Positions 42,945 through 50,583 of a stretch of DNA of 64,000 bases are shown piece after piece (the stretch's first letter is position 1; every line of letters begins with the position of its first letter). Source of the DNA: JASMTM01 sp046483075 (GTDB lineage: Bacteria > Thermotogota > Thermotogae > Petrotogales > Kosmotogaceae); assembly GCA_046483075.1 (NCBI GenBank), contig JAWODV010000029.1, positions 50,997-114,996 on the forward strand, read 5' to 3'. The notes beneath the pieces were generated by a model that was not told where the DNA came from, ran no database searches, and was given only the letters and a program-made list of their open reading frames with translations. The position numbers were made by a program, and so were the translations under genes.

Positions 42945-43743
42945 AACGAATATAAATAAAATAATTTCGTCTAAAGGCAAAAGAAAACTTTCTATGATAA
43001 CTGTCTACAGTTATTTTCAGGCAAAAATGGCAGAAGAAGCAGGTATAGATCTTTTACTTGTCGGCGATTCTTTAGGCAACGTGATGCTTGGTTACGAAAA
43101 TACCCTGCCTGTGTCTATGGATGAAATGCGCCTTGCGCTTAAAGCAACGAGAAGAGGGGCAAAAAATTCATTCATTATCGCAGATATGCCCTTTCTTTCA
43201 TATCAGACTTCTCTTTCAGATGCAGTTTATAATGCCGGTCAACTACTAAAAGATGGAGCCAATGCTGTAAAAATTGAAGGAGGGCAAGAAGTAAAAACAA
43301 TTATCAAAAAAATGGTAAATTACGGTATTCCAGTTATGGGGCATATAGGATTAACACCTCAACAAATTAACAAAATAGGTACCTACAAAGTTCAGGGAAA
43401 AACAGAAGAAAGTAAAAGCAAACTGCTCAGAGAGGCAGAGATTCTTGAGAAATCAGGTGCCTTTTCACTGGTACTGGAACTTGTTGTCGAAGAAATAGCA
43501 AAGGAAATTACAGAGAAGGTGAATAGTCCTACAATAGGCATAGGCGCCGGACGTCATTGTGACGGTCAGGTTTTGGTCTGGCATGACTTACTGGGTATAA
43601 ATACAGAGTTCACACCAAAATTTGTGAAAAGGTACGCTAATCTTCGAGAAACAATAGTTAAATCCCTTAAAGAGTACATTTTCGATGTTAATGAAGGCAG
43701 ATTTCCGGCTGATGAAAATGTTTTTAAGGGGGAAGAAAAATGA
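42937..43743 (+). CDS. panB: 3-methyl-2-oxobutanoate hydroxymethyltransferase PanB
   Basis: PanB makes ketopantoate from 2-oxoisovalerate and methylenetetrahydrofolate. It has up to 268 residues with the family motifs LLLVGDSLGNVMLGY, DMPFLSYQ, AVKIEGG, VMGHIGLTPQ, LELVVEEIA and IGIGAGRHCDGQVLVWHDLLG. The start is unclear. The only in-frame standard codon before the core is GTG 42937, but it is part of a perfect ribosome site (GGAGGTGAT), whose ideal distance falls on ACG 42946 or, less well, ATA 42952. The next ATG, within SMITVY, would remove the first conserved strand. The stop overlaps mscS (ATGA). Confidence 0.93.
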   Translation: MIKTNINKIISSKGKRKLSMITVYSYFQAKMAEEAGIDLLLVGDSLGNVMLGYENTLPVSMDEMRLALKATRRGAKNSFIIADMPFLSYQTSLSDAVYNAGQLLKDGANAVKIEGGQEVKTIIKKMVNYGIPVMGHIGLTPQQINKIGTYKVQGKTEESKSKLLREAEILEKSGAFSLVLELVVEEIAKEITEKVNSPTIGIGAGRHCDGQVLVWHDLLGINTEFTPKFVKRYANLRETIVKSLKEYIFDVNEGRFPADENVFKGEEK

Positions 43744-44546
43744 GCTTCGACTTGATGGTATTGATGAAAATCCTCATATCACTGGGTATATTTATTGGAG
43801 CAGTAATCATTTCGAAGATTGTTTTTAAAATAGTTGACAAGTCCTACAAACAAAAAGGAAAAGAACTATCATCACCTAACACATTAAAACTGGTTTTGAA
43901 TATAGTTTTCATCGCTTTAGCCATAATGATAATCCTTTCAGTACTTTTCAACAATCTCCTTCCGACACTTACCGGTCTCGGCATAGGAGGTATCGTTCTC
44001 GGTTTTGCACTACAAAAACCTCTGGAAAATGCGATATCCGGTATATTTCTTCTCATTGGCCGCAATCTAAAGGAAGGTGACGTTGTAAAAATTGGAGACA
44101 CAATAGGCGTTGTTGAAATAGTCAATATTAACCATACATATGTTAATACCTTCGATGGGAAAAGGATACTTATTCCAAATACAATGATCTGGTCCAATCC
44201 CATAACCCATTATTGGCCTACTAATATTCGCAGAATGGAAATATCCGTTGGAATACCATATGGAATTGAGGTGTCAACAGCTTTATCAATACTTCAAAGC
44301 GTCATTGAAGAAGAACCGTTGATTGTCAAAGAAAACGCAAATAATATAGTTGCTTTTAATGGTTTCGGCTCATCGAGCATTGACTTCACACTTTATTTTT
44401 GGTTTAATCGGTCAAACTATTGGGAAGTGCAAAATGCAGTCTCTTCAAGAATTTATGACCAATTAAAGAAAAACGGTATAAGCATACCTTTCCCACAACT
44501 CGATTTACATGTGATAGATCAGCCAGAAATGAAAAGGGAGACATAA
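43740..44546 (+). CDS. MscS-type small-conductance mechanosensitive channel
   Basis: It opens on membrane tension to release osmolytes. The 268 residues have three membrane helices: about 8-28, 50-72, and the pore helix LTGLGIGGIVLGFALQKPLENAISGIFLL. The beta domain follows (EGDVVKIGDTIGVVEIVNINHTYV, RILIPNTMIWSNPI) with a C-terminal alpha/beta part. The ATG overlaps the panB stop. It is probably cotranscribed with panB and birA, though no functional link is evident. Confidence 0.92.
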   Translation: MSFDLMVLMKILISLGIFIGAVIISKIVFKIVDKSYKQKGKELSSPNTLKLVLNIVFIALAIMIILSVLFNNLLPTLTGLGIGGIVLGFALQKPLENAISGIFLLIGRNLKEGDVVKIGDTIGVVEIVNINHTYVNTFDGKRILIPNTMIWSNPITHYWPTNIRRMEISVGIPYGIEVSTALSILQSVIEEEPLIVKENANNIVAFNGFGSSSIDFTLYFWFNRSNYWEVQNAVSSRIYDQLKKNGISIPFPQLDLHVIDQPEMKRET

Positions 44547-45272
44547 ATGCACATTGGGGATAGAATAGAGTCCTTTACTGAAATTAATTCTACCAATATT
44601 TATGCCCTAAATAACTCAGACAAATTACCCTCAGGTACAGTAATCTGGGCTTTGAAGCAAAGTAATGGATATGGTCGTTTCAAGCGTGATTGGATTTCTC
44701 CTCAGGGTGGTTTATGGTTTAGTTTGGTTTTCAAACCAAAAAAAATTAAGGATTTCTCATTTTATTTAAGACTCTCATCTGTTGCAATTATTGAAACCGT
44801 TAATCAGTTTAAAGTAAAATTAAACATCAAATGGCCTAACGACATAGTTCATCATAGTAAGAAAGTTGGCGGAATACTTACCGAAAGTTTTTCCAGAAAT
44901 AGAAAGGTTAGTGTGCTTGTGGTTGGGATAGGACTTAATGTTAACAACAGTATACCTGTAGAACTGAATGAAAAAGCAAAATCTCTAAAAAACATTGTTG
45001 ATAAAGAAATTTCCCTCTCATACCTTTTGGATAAAATACTCAAGAAAATGGATCAGCTTTACTCCCGCTACTCTAAACCGGATTATCACAGATATTTAAC
45101 AAGAAAATGGAAAAAATATCTTATAAACAGAATAGACGATGAAATAAATATTAAACTGCCGGATGGCAAAACGCTATCCGGCAGAATAATGGAAATTAAT
45201 CCTTCTTTTTTGAAAATATTAACCAATTCAAATGAAACCAAAAAAATATATGCTGGAGAGTTCAGTAGTTAG
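44547..45272 (+). CDS. birA: Biotin-[acetyl-CoA-carboxylase] ligase (no DNA-binding domain)
   Basis: It attaches biotin to biotin-dependent carboxylases or decarboxylases. The 241 residues lack the N-terminal HTH of bifunctional BirA, so no repressor role is expected. Seen: INSTN, the biotin-loop QSNGYGRFKRDW, GGLWFSLVF, IKWPNDIV, KVGGILTE, VGIGLNVN, and a C-terminal SH3-like part. It starts directly after mscS and overlaps the convergent S4 gene by 11 bp. Confidence 0.93.
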   Translation: MHIGDRIESFTEINSTNIYALNNSDKLPSGTVIWALKQSNGYGRFKRDWISPQGGLWFSLVFKPKKIKDFSFYLRLSSVAIIETVNQFKVKLNIKWPNDIVHHSKKVGGILTESFSRNRKVSVLVVGIGLNVNNSIPVELNEKAKSLKNIVDKEISLSYLLDKILKKMDQLYSRYSKPDYHRYLTRKWKKYLINRIDDEINIKLPDGKTLSGRIMEINPSFLKILTNSNETKKIYAGEFSS

Positions 45273-45486
45273 TTTCACTTAAAAATTGAACGCCATAATC
45301 ATTTGTGACCTTTATCTTAAGTTGTCTATTAGAAAAGTTAACCGTGATAACATCATTAGGACTAATATCAATACCTGCTTTTGTACGTTTACCATTTCTT
45401 AGTACATAACCATTTTCTATTGCCCTTTTGGCTATAACTCTTCTTTTAATTATTCTATTATCTTTTAGAAATTTATCCAGCCTCAT
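45262..45486 (-). CDS. S4-domain RNA-binding protein (HslR/RqcP-like)
   Basis: The 74-residue protein is almost entirely one S4 domain: MRLDKFLKDNRIIKRR, AKRAIENGYVLRNGKRTKAG and ISPNDVITVNF. Short S4 proteins of this type (RqcP/YabO, HslR) bind 50S-peptidyl-tRNA complexes in ribosome quality control. Length and composition fit, but the exact family cannot be settled. It stands alone on this strand. Confidence 0.88.
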   Translation of the reverse strand: MRLDKFLKDNRIIKRRVIAKRAIENGYVLRNGKRTKAGIDISPNDVITVNFSNRQLKIKVTNDYGVQFLSETNY

Positions 45487-45507
45487 ATTTCACCCGATAA
45501 AGCATAG

Positions 45508-45537
45508 TTGACAAATAATGGTAGAAGATAGTATACT
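45508..45537 (+). promoter_or_regulatory. Orphan promoter ahead of a terminator
   Basis: TTGACA (45508-45513), an 18-base spacer, then TATACT (45532-45537). No plus-strand gene follows. An intrinsic terminator lies about 20 bases downstream of the -10. Confidence 0.6.
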
Positions 45538-45558
45538 ATATATACGAGATGATTCCTT

Positions 45559-45591
45559 CCCCGCTATTTTTGCCCCCGGCGGGGATTTTTT
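45559..45591 (+). terminator. Plus-strand terminator, end of a possible short RNA
   Basis: CCCCGC (45559-45564) pairs with GCGGGG (45579-45584), with an inner CCCC/GGGG alternative; ATTTTTT follows. It lies 287 bases after birA and just before the 3' end of a minus-strand gene. It may end read-through from birA or a short transcript from the promoter at 45508. Confidence 0.7.
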
Positions 45592-46941
45592 CTACTTTAA
45601 CAGAAATAAACCTTCTATTCTTTCGAACTCATTTGAATACCATAAGGAAAATAACAATCCGCTTTCTACACCATCTCCAGTTATCGAACTAATTATATGC
45701 CCTGCATTAACAAATAATAATAAGAAACGTTTTTCAGGGACTTTTTGTACCAGCTCGTCATAAAATGCGTATTCACTCAAAGGTTTTCCTTTTGATAGCT
45801 GTTCCAGCGTTTTATTTCTTGCCATTGTTGACGCATATAACCATCCATCATATACCCAGATATGCATATCATCAACTACAATACCATCTGCTGAATATTC
45901 ATATTCTTCGCCACTTGCTTTAAATGCTTCCTCAACATCATTAATATTTCCACTGAAACCAATTCTACTAACAACATCAAATCCTGTAGCATTATCTGAA
46001 GCTTGATTCATCATATCTCCATTAGAACCACCCTGTGAATTCATAAGACCAGATAACAAACTCTCTACGGATAAATCCATATCGATTACCATTTTTCCAG
46101 TAAGCTTTTCTCCAATTGATTTCATTACATCAGTGTCAATCCCGGTTGAAAGCAAAGATTCTTCAGAAGTATCATTTTGATTCCCTTCTCCCTGAATAAC
46201 TGATTCTAGTCTGGAGATATCTTCAACATTGGCTATAACACTGGCAAAAGAAAGATGTTTTTCCTCTTCAAATATTGTTGTGCTCTCAGAACCTATAATG
46301 TCTCTCGTGTTTTCTATCGCTTCTTCGTTTAAAGGAGTCATATATGTTTTGCCTTTTAGCATTTTATTTTCATACCACATCGAGCCCTGTACAAGAAAAT
46401 CTTCTCCAAGCATATACAGGTAAGCAAACCCCTCGGGTAGATCGCTCTTCAAATGTGATTCAGAAAAACCTTTTTTTGCAGAGGAATAAGCACTTACATC
46501 ACCGATAAAAATAAAGTCATTCTGTACTTTTATATCTGGAAGGTTGAATTGAATAGCCTGGGTAAAGACTTTTTCAAAAGATGTTTTTACATCACTGGCA
46601 TTTTTAACAGGACCAATAATTATTATCATTCTCTCATTACCCTGCTCATCATTCCAGGTAGCTGCCATTAATCCGCCATCAAAAATTGCGTAGACCTCGT
46701 CAGGATTAATATCATTGCTATATGCATTCATCTCTATTAGCTGAGCAACAGTCTGTTCCAGTGCCATCTGATTTAAGAAAAAATCTGCAAGCACAGTTTC
46801 TTTAAGGTTTCCATAATTATCCTTTATATCTTCTACCAAGAATAAGGAAAATACTTCTGAAGGAGCTTTCTCAAGCAAGGCTGTATTTGAAAAAGCAAGA
46901 CATGTTAAAGACAAAAGCAAAATTAAAAGTAACTTTTTCAT
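45592..46941 (-). CDS. Exported protein of unknown function
   Basis: ATG 46941 lies after GGGGGTG; 449 residues. The N-terminal signal peptide (KKLLLILLLSLTCLAFS) suggests export. The body alternates strands and helices in a repeated pattern, with GLMAATWNDEQ, RMIIIIGPVKNASDVKTSFEKVF, FIFIGDVSAYSSAKKGF and ADGIVVDDMHIWVYDGWLYAST. The second and last of these look like repeats of the same alpha/beta unit, as in DUF3352-type proteins. No enzyme motif was seen. The gene is transcribed away from rimP. Confidence 0.75.
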   Translation of the reverse strand: MKKLLLILLLSLTCLAFSNTALLEKAPSEVFSLFLVEDIKDNYGNLKETVLADFFLNQMALEQTVAQLIEMNAYSNDINPDEVYAIFDGGLMAATWNDEQGNERMIIIIGPVKNASDVKTSFEKVFTQAIQFNLPDIKVQNDFIFIGDVSAYSSAKKGFSESHLKSDLPEGFAYLYMLGEDFLVQGSMWYENKMLKGKTYMTPLNEEAIENTRDIIGSESTTIFEEEKHLSFASVIANVEDISRLESVIQGEGNQNDTSEESLLSTGIDTDVMKSIGEKLTGKMVIDMDLSVESLLSGLMNSQGGSNGDMMNQASDNATGFDVVSRIGFSGNINDVEEAFKASGEEYEYSADGIVVDDMHIWVYDGWLYASTMARNKTLEQLSKGKPLSEYAFYDELVQKVPEKRFLLLFVNAGHIISSITGDGVESGLLFSLWYSNEFERIEGLFLLK

Positions 46942-47012
46942 TTTGTTCACCCCCGATTTATTAGTATTAATTCGACTTCTTTGATGTTGAAGTTGTTCGA
47001 ACCAATTTTACC

Positions 47013-47042
47013 AAATAATAGAATTTTGCCCCAAGAATTTAC
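47013..47042 (-). promoter_or_regulatory. Weak promoter candidate for the exported-protein gene
   Basis: On the minus strand TTGGGG and TAAAAT are separated by 18 bases, within the divergent gap before the exported protein. Coordinates are approximate. A GTTCGAAC palindrome lies just downstream and could be an operator. Confidence 0.3.
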
Positions 47043-47089
47043 TATCTATGCCTTAACTTAAATCATATACCACGATGGTACCAAAAAAC

Positions 47090-47118
47090 TTGACTTTAGT
47101 ACATTAAACGTATATAAT
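47090..47118 (+). promoter_or_regulatory. Promoter of the rimP-nusA operon
   Basis: TTGACT (47090-47095), a 17-base spacer, then a perfect TATAAT (47113-47118). The expected start is near 47125, giving a leader of about 65 bases that contains a terminator hairpin. Confidence 0.85.
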
Positions 47119-47132
47119 TTTTGTGATTATAA

Positions 47133-47171
47133 CTCCCCAAAGGGAGAGGGCATTTATGCCCTCTATTTTTT
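47133..47171 (+). promoter_or_regulatory. Leader terminator (attenuator) before rimP
   Basis: AGAGGGCA (47145-47152) pairs with TGCCCTCT (47157-47164) around TTTA, and A plus six T follow; this is a complete intrinsic terminator between promoter and gene. A smaller hairpin, CTCCC/GGGAG (47133-47146), overlaps its first two bases and could compete. The hairpin is only on the sense strand of rimP, so it is not the end of the divergent gene. Confidence 0.75.
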
Positions 47172-47191
47172 ATTATGTGTGGTGAAGTTAT

Positions 47192-47656
47192 ATGGAGGAA
47201 CATATAAAAAGGCTTAAAACAATTGCTAATGAAATTGCGAAAGAACTGGGTTACGAAATATACAAACTCAGTTATAAAAGAGTCCATGGAAAATATGAAT
47301 TAAGAATATCGATTGATAAATTAAAGGGTAATGTTAGCATTGATGATTGTCAAAAATTTTCAAGAAGCATGGGATCGAGGCTAGATATTGAAGACATAAT
47401 TCCGGATTCTTATAATTTAATTGTCGAATCCCCTGGAGCAGAAAGAGAGCTTCGTAATAGTGAAGATTTTGAAAGATTTATTGGTGAAAATGTTAAATTA
47501 TTATTAAAAAATCCCGTTGAAAAAAGAATGGTCCTAATTGGGAAATTAAAAGCTCTAGAGGATGGAACTGTCGTAATCGATGAAAGTGATACAGGTAATG
47601 AGTTTGAAACAAAACTCAGTAATATTAGAAAAGCTAATTTAAGACTGGAATTATGA
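47192..47656 (+). CDS. rimP: Ribosome maturation factor RimP
   Basis: RimP assists maturation of the 30S subunit. The 154 residues contain ELGYEIYKLSYKRV, RISIDK, the family motif VSIDDCQKFSRSMGSRLD, YNLIVESPGAEREL, and a C-terminal SH3-like domain. The ATG is 4 bases after GGTGAAG. It precedes nusA, the usual bacterial order. Confidence 0.93.
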   Translation: MEEHIKRLKTIANEIAKELGYEIYKLSYKRVHGKYELRISIDKLKGNVSIDDCQKFSRSMGSRLDIEDIIPDSYNLIVESPGAERELRNSEDFERFIGENVKLLLKNPVEKRMVLIGKLKALEDGTVVIDESDTGNEFETKLSNIRKANLRLEL

Positions 47657-47672
47657 AGGGAGGAACAATATC

Positions 47673-48701
47673 ATGAACTTAAATCTTTTAGAGGCACTGG
47701 AACAACTTGAACAGGAAAAAAACATACAGAAAGATGAAGTTATTGAAATACTTGAGAGAGCATTACAGAGTGCATATAAAAAGAACTTCGGTTCAGACAG
47801 CAATGTATTTGTAAAAATTGATAGATTAACCGGCGATATTGAAGTTTATGAACAGCTTGATGTAGTTGAAGAAGTTGAGGATCCTGAAAAAGAAATATCA
47901 CTTGAAGACGCGCTCAAATATGATAAAAAACCAAGAATTGGTGAAACAATTCAAAGAAAACTTAACATAAAAAAATTCAAGAGAATTGCTGCACAAACAG
48001 CAAGACAGGTTTTAATTCAAAAAATTAGAGAATTGGAGAAGTCTAATCTCTTTCAGAAATATTCTGATCTAAAGGGCACAGTTACCACTGCAGAGGTATT
48101 AAGGATAACTGACAACTGGATTGATCTGCGAATTGGAAAGCTTGAGACAAAATTACCTACCAGGGAATTAATACCTGGAGAGACTATGAGAACGAATTCT
48201 CTTATAAAGGTTTATGTTATTGATGTTTTAAAGAGTAGTAAAGGCCCAAAAATTATGGTAACAAGAAGACGACCTGAATTTGTTGAAGAAATTATGAAAC
48301 TTCAGGTTCCAGAAATTGAAAGTGAAGACGTTGAAATAAAGGCTATAGCAAGAGAAGAAGGTATAAGGACCAAAATAGCTGTCGCTTCTCCAAATTCGAA
48401 GATTGATCCTATTGGTGCGTGCATAGGCGAAAGTGGTTCCAGAATAGGTGAAGCACTAAGAGAGATCAAACCAGAAAAAATTGATATATTAAGATGGAGT
48501 GAAGATGAAGAAGAATTTATTGCCAATTCAATAGCACCGGCAAAAGCCGTTAATGTAAAAATTACCAATGCTGAAGAAAAAGAAGCCACCGTTTTTGTTT
48601 CACCTACTCAGCTTTCACTTGCTATCGGAAAAGGCGGACAGAATGCAAGGCTTGCTGCCAAACTTACAGGATGGAAAATAGACATTAAACCTGTCATGTA
48701 A
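47673..48701 (+). CDS. nusA: Transcription termination/antitermination factor NusA
   Basis: NusA binds RNA polymerase and modulates pausing and termination. The 342 residues include the polymerase-binding N-terminal domain (LLEALEQLEQEKNIQKDEVI), an S1 domain at about 130-200, and two KH domains with GACIGESGSRIGEALREI and QLSLAIGKGGQNARLAAKLTGW. The C-terminal acidic repeats of E. coli NusA are absent, as normal for this phylum. The ATG follows GGGAGG. Confidence 0.95.
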   Translation: MNLNLLEALEQLEQEKNIQKDEVIEILERALQSAYKKNFGSDSNVFVKIDRLTGDIEVYEQLDVVEEVEDPEKEISLEDALKYDKKPRIGETIQRKLNIKKFKRIAAQTARQVLIQKIRELEKSNLFQKYSDLKGTVTTAEVLRITDNWIDLRIGKLETKLPTRELIPGETMRTNSLIKVYVIDVLKSSKGPKIMVTRRRPEFVEEIMKLQVPEIESEDVEIKAIAREEGIRTKIAVASPNSKIDPIGACIGESGSRIGEALREIKPEKIDILRWSEDEEEFIANSIAPAKAVNVKITNAEEKEATVFVSPTQLSLAIGKGGQNARLAAKLTGWKIDIKPVM

Positions 48702-48788
48702 AAAAGATTTTGTAACATCTTTCATAACTCTCGTAACCCTTATTGTGTAAAATGTATACTGTACTAAAAATGACAGGGAGGTTTTATA

Positions 48789-49268
48789 GTGAAGCAGGAC
48801 ATTCTAAGAAATGAGTTGCGCAGTCGTAAGCGTAGAATGACTGCTCAAAGGGAATTAATCTTACGAGTATTTCTGGAAAGTGACGATGATCATTTAAGCG
48901 CTGAAGAAGTGTACCGGAAAATACTGGATAAACGTTTAAGAATAAGTAAGGCAACTGTATATCGTACTGTCGATTTACTGGCTGAAGTGGGTTTGCTTAG
49001 AAAAATTGCATTTAGAGACGGAGTTGTAAGATACGAAGTTGTTGACAAAGGTAAGCATCAGCATCACCATCTAATATGCAATAACTGTGGTAAGGTAGTC
49101 GAATTTCCTTTCGATCTACTTGATGAACTGGAGAAACTTGCTGAAGAAAAAACTGGTTTTGAAATAGATGATCACCAGGTAAAATTTTACGGTCTTTGTC
49201 CAGAATGTCGAAAGAAAAAGGCAAAGAAACAAAATAATGAAAGTGAAACAGATAAAGCAAGTGGATAA
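48789..49268 (+). CDS. Fur-family metal-dependent repressor
   Basis: The 159-residue regulator has an N-terminal winged helix (RRMTAQRELILRVFL, ISKATVYRTVDLLAEVGLL) and a metal/dimer domain with HQHHHLICNNCGKVVEF and CPECRK for structural zinc. It could be Fur, Zur or PerR. The start is GTG with GGGAGG seven bases upstream. The last 82 bases overlap the convergent comEC gene. Confidence 0.9.
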   Translation: MKQDILRNELRSRKRRMTAQRELILRVFLESDDDHLSAEEVYRKILDKRLRISKATVYRTVDLLAEVGLLRKIAFRDGVVRYEVVDKGKHQHHHLICNNCGKVVEFPFDLLDELEKLAEEKTGFEIDDHQVKFYGLCPECRKKKAKKQNNESETDKASG

Positions 49269-50572
49269 CGCCAGCTTTCATTTATTTCAAAAGCGGGAAT
49301 AATTTCTGATAACCCTACAACGGTTTTTTCGAAAACATTTGAAATTGCATCTACACCTCTGGCCATTATTTGTGCCAGAGGTTTTATTTTAAAAACATCG
49401 AATATAAAAATCATCAATGTACCAAGATAAACAGGAAACACAAATAATGGAACAGCGATAATAGTTAAGGGGATAGTTAACATTGAAAAAGTTCCGAACG
49501 TTGCAATGGATATTGGTAAAACAGCTAATTGAGCTCCAACTCCCACCAAAACAGCTTTTTTTAGAAAAGATATCTCTGAATAATCAAAAGCACTCACTAT
49601 AAGTAAGATTCCTGATGTGGCAAGAAAACTTAGTTGAAAGCCTACAGAAACAATAATCATGGGTGAACTTATAAGCATAACTGTACCCGCAAGACCAAGT
49701 ATATTAAGCGATGATTGTTTATAATCAATAATTGAAAATATTGTATACAAAAGTATCACAAAAAAAGCTCTCATTGCAGAAATAGCTGGTCCCGTTGATA
49801 ATACATAAAATCCCAGAAACAAAATTGTCATTATCATATTTAATTTTCTATTAACCAATGTAAGACTAAAAACCCATCTTAACAACAGATAAAGCAAAGA
49901 AATGTGAAGACCAGAAACAGCAAAAATATGCGAAACTCCTGCATTTCGAATTTTTTCTTCCAAATTTCTTTCCATATCCATGATCCCACCAAAGAAAACA
50001 GAAAAGGGCAGATTGTTTTTGATTCCGCTGCTTCTCATTGCATCAACTATCTTCTCTCTAAATATAATGGAAATAGAACGTATCTTGTCAGAGGGTATTA
50101 CTCCATAATCTTTTACTTCTATGCGATAAAAGGGATACCTTTCTATTTTCTTAATTTCACCCGCTGCCCATATTCTTTCACCGATTTCAGGTTCTGTTCT
50201 TACTCTTTCTAGAGTCAGTTCAATTTCATTTCTGTACGGCGTCCAGGAGTAATCTTCATAATCTAAAAGATAACCATTAGAAACTCTATAATAGCGAAAA
50301 GATCCAGAATTAACGACTCCTACATATTCAGTATTTTTTGTTTCAAAAACCGGTATTAATAATGCAATAACAAGTCCCGCAACATAGAAAAACAACATGA
50401 TTTTCCAGAAAACTCTAAAAAATAGAATCAACAAAAAACCAAAAAGGAGCGGCATAATTATTTCAAAACCGCTCCAGATATTTATAAATAGAACTGTCAA
50501 TAATCCAAATGAAAGTGCAACAAATCCAATGAATAAAGGCGAGGAAATATCTGAACTATCGAACCATTTCAA
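49187..50572 (-). CDS. ComEC/Rec2-type DNA uptake channel, without metallo-beta-lactamase domain
   Basis: ComEC forms the inner-membrane channel for transforming DNA. The 461-residue protein has the N-terminal helices, a soluble OB-like part at about 80-170, and the competence core with SHIFAVSGLHISLLYLLLR, TGPAISAMRAFF and GFQLSFLATSGILL. It ends after the last helices, without the nuclease-like beta-lactamase domain of longer ComEC. The start is TTG, eight bases after AGGAGA. It overlaps the fur-like gene by 82 bp in antisense and follows apgM by 11 bases. Confidence 0.88.
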   Translation of the reverse strand: MKWFDSSDISSPLFIGFVALSFGLLTVLFINIWSGFEIIMPLLFGFLLILFFRVFWKIMLFFYVAGLVIALLIPVFETKNTEYVGVVNSGSFRYYRVSNGYLLDYEDYSWTPYRNEIELTLERVRTEPEIGERIWAAGEIKKIERYPFYRIEVKDYGVIPSDKIRSISIIFREKIVDAMRSSGIKNNLPFSVFFGGIMDMERNLEEKIRNAGVSHIFAVSGLHISLLYLLLRWVFSLTLVNRKLNMIMTILFLGFYVLSTGPAISAMRAFFVILLYTIFSIIDYKQSSLNILGLAGTVMLISSPMIIVSVGFQLSFLATSGILLIVSAFDYSEISFLKKAVLVGVGAQLAVLPISIATFGTFSMLTIPLTIIAVPLFVFPVYLGTLMIFIFDVFKIKPLAQIMARGVDAISNVFEKTVVGLSEIIPAFEINESWRYPLALSVSLSLFCFFAFFFRHSGQRP

Positions 50573-50583
50573 TCTCAGTTCTC

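Noticed and set aside
45518..45763. An 81-codon plus-strand frame after the orphan promoter
   Set aside because: It has no ribosome site, runs through the terminator hairpin and is antisense to the exported-protein gene.
48701..48789. A terminator or Fur box between nusA and the fur-like gene
   Set aside because: Only a 6-bp AAAGAT/ATCTTT hairpin without T-run and a possible TATACT -10 are seen; no Fur or PerR palindrome.
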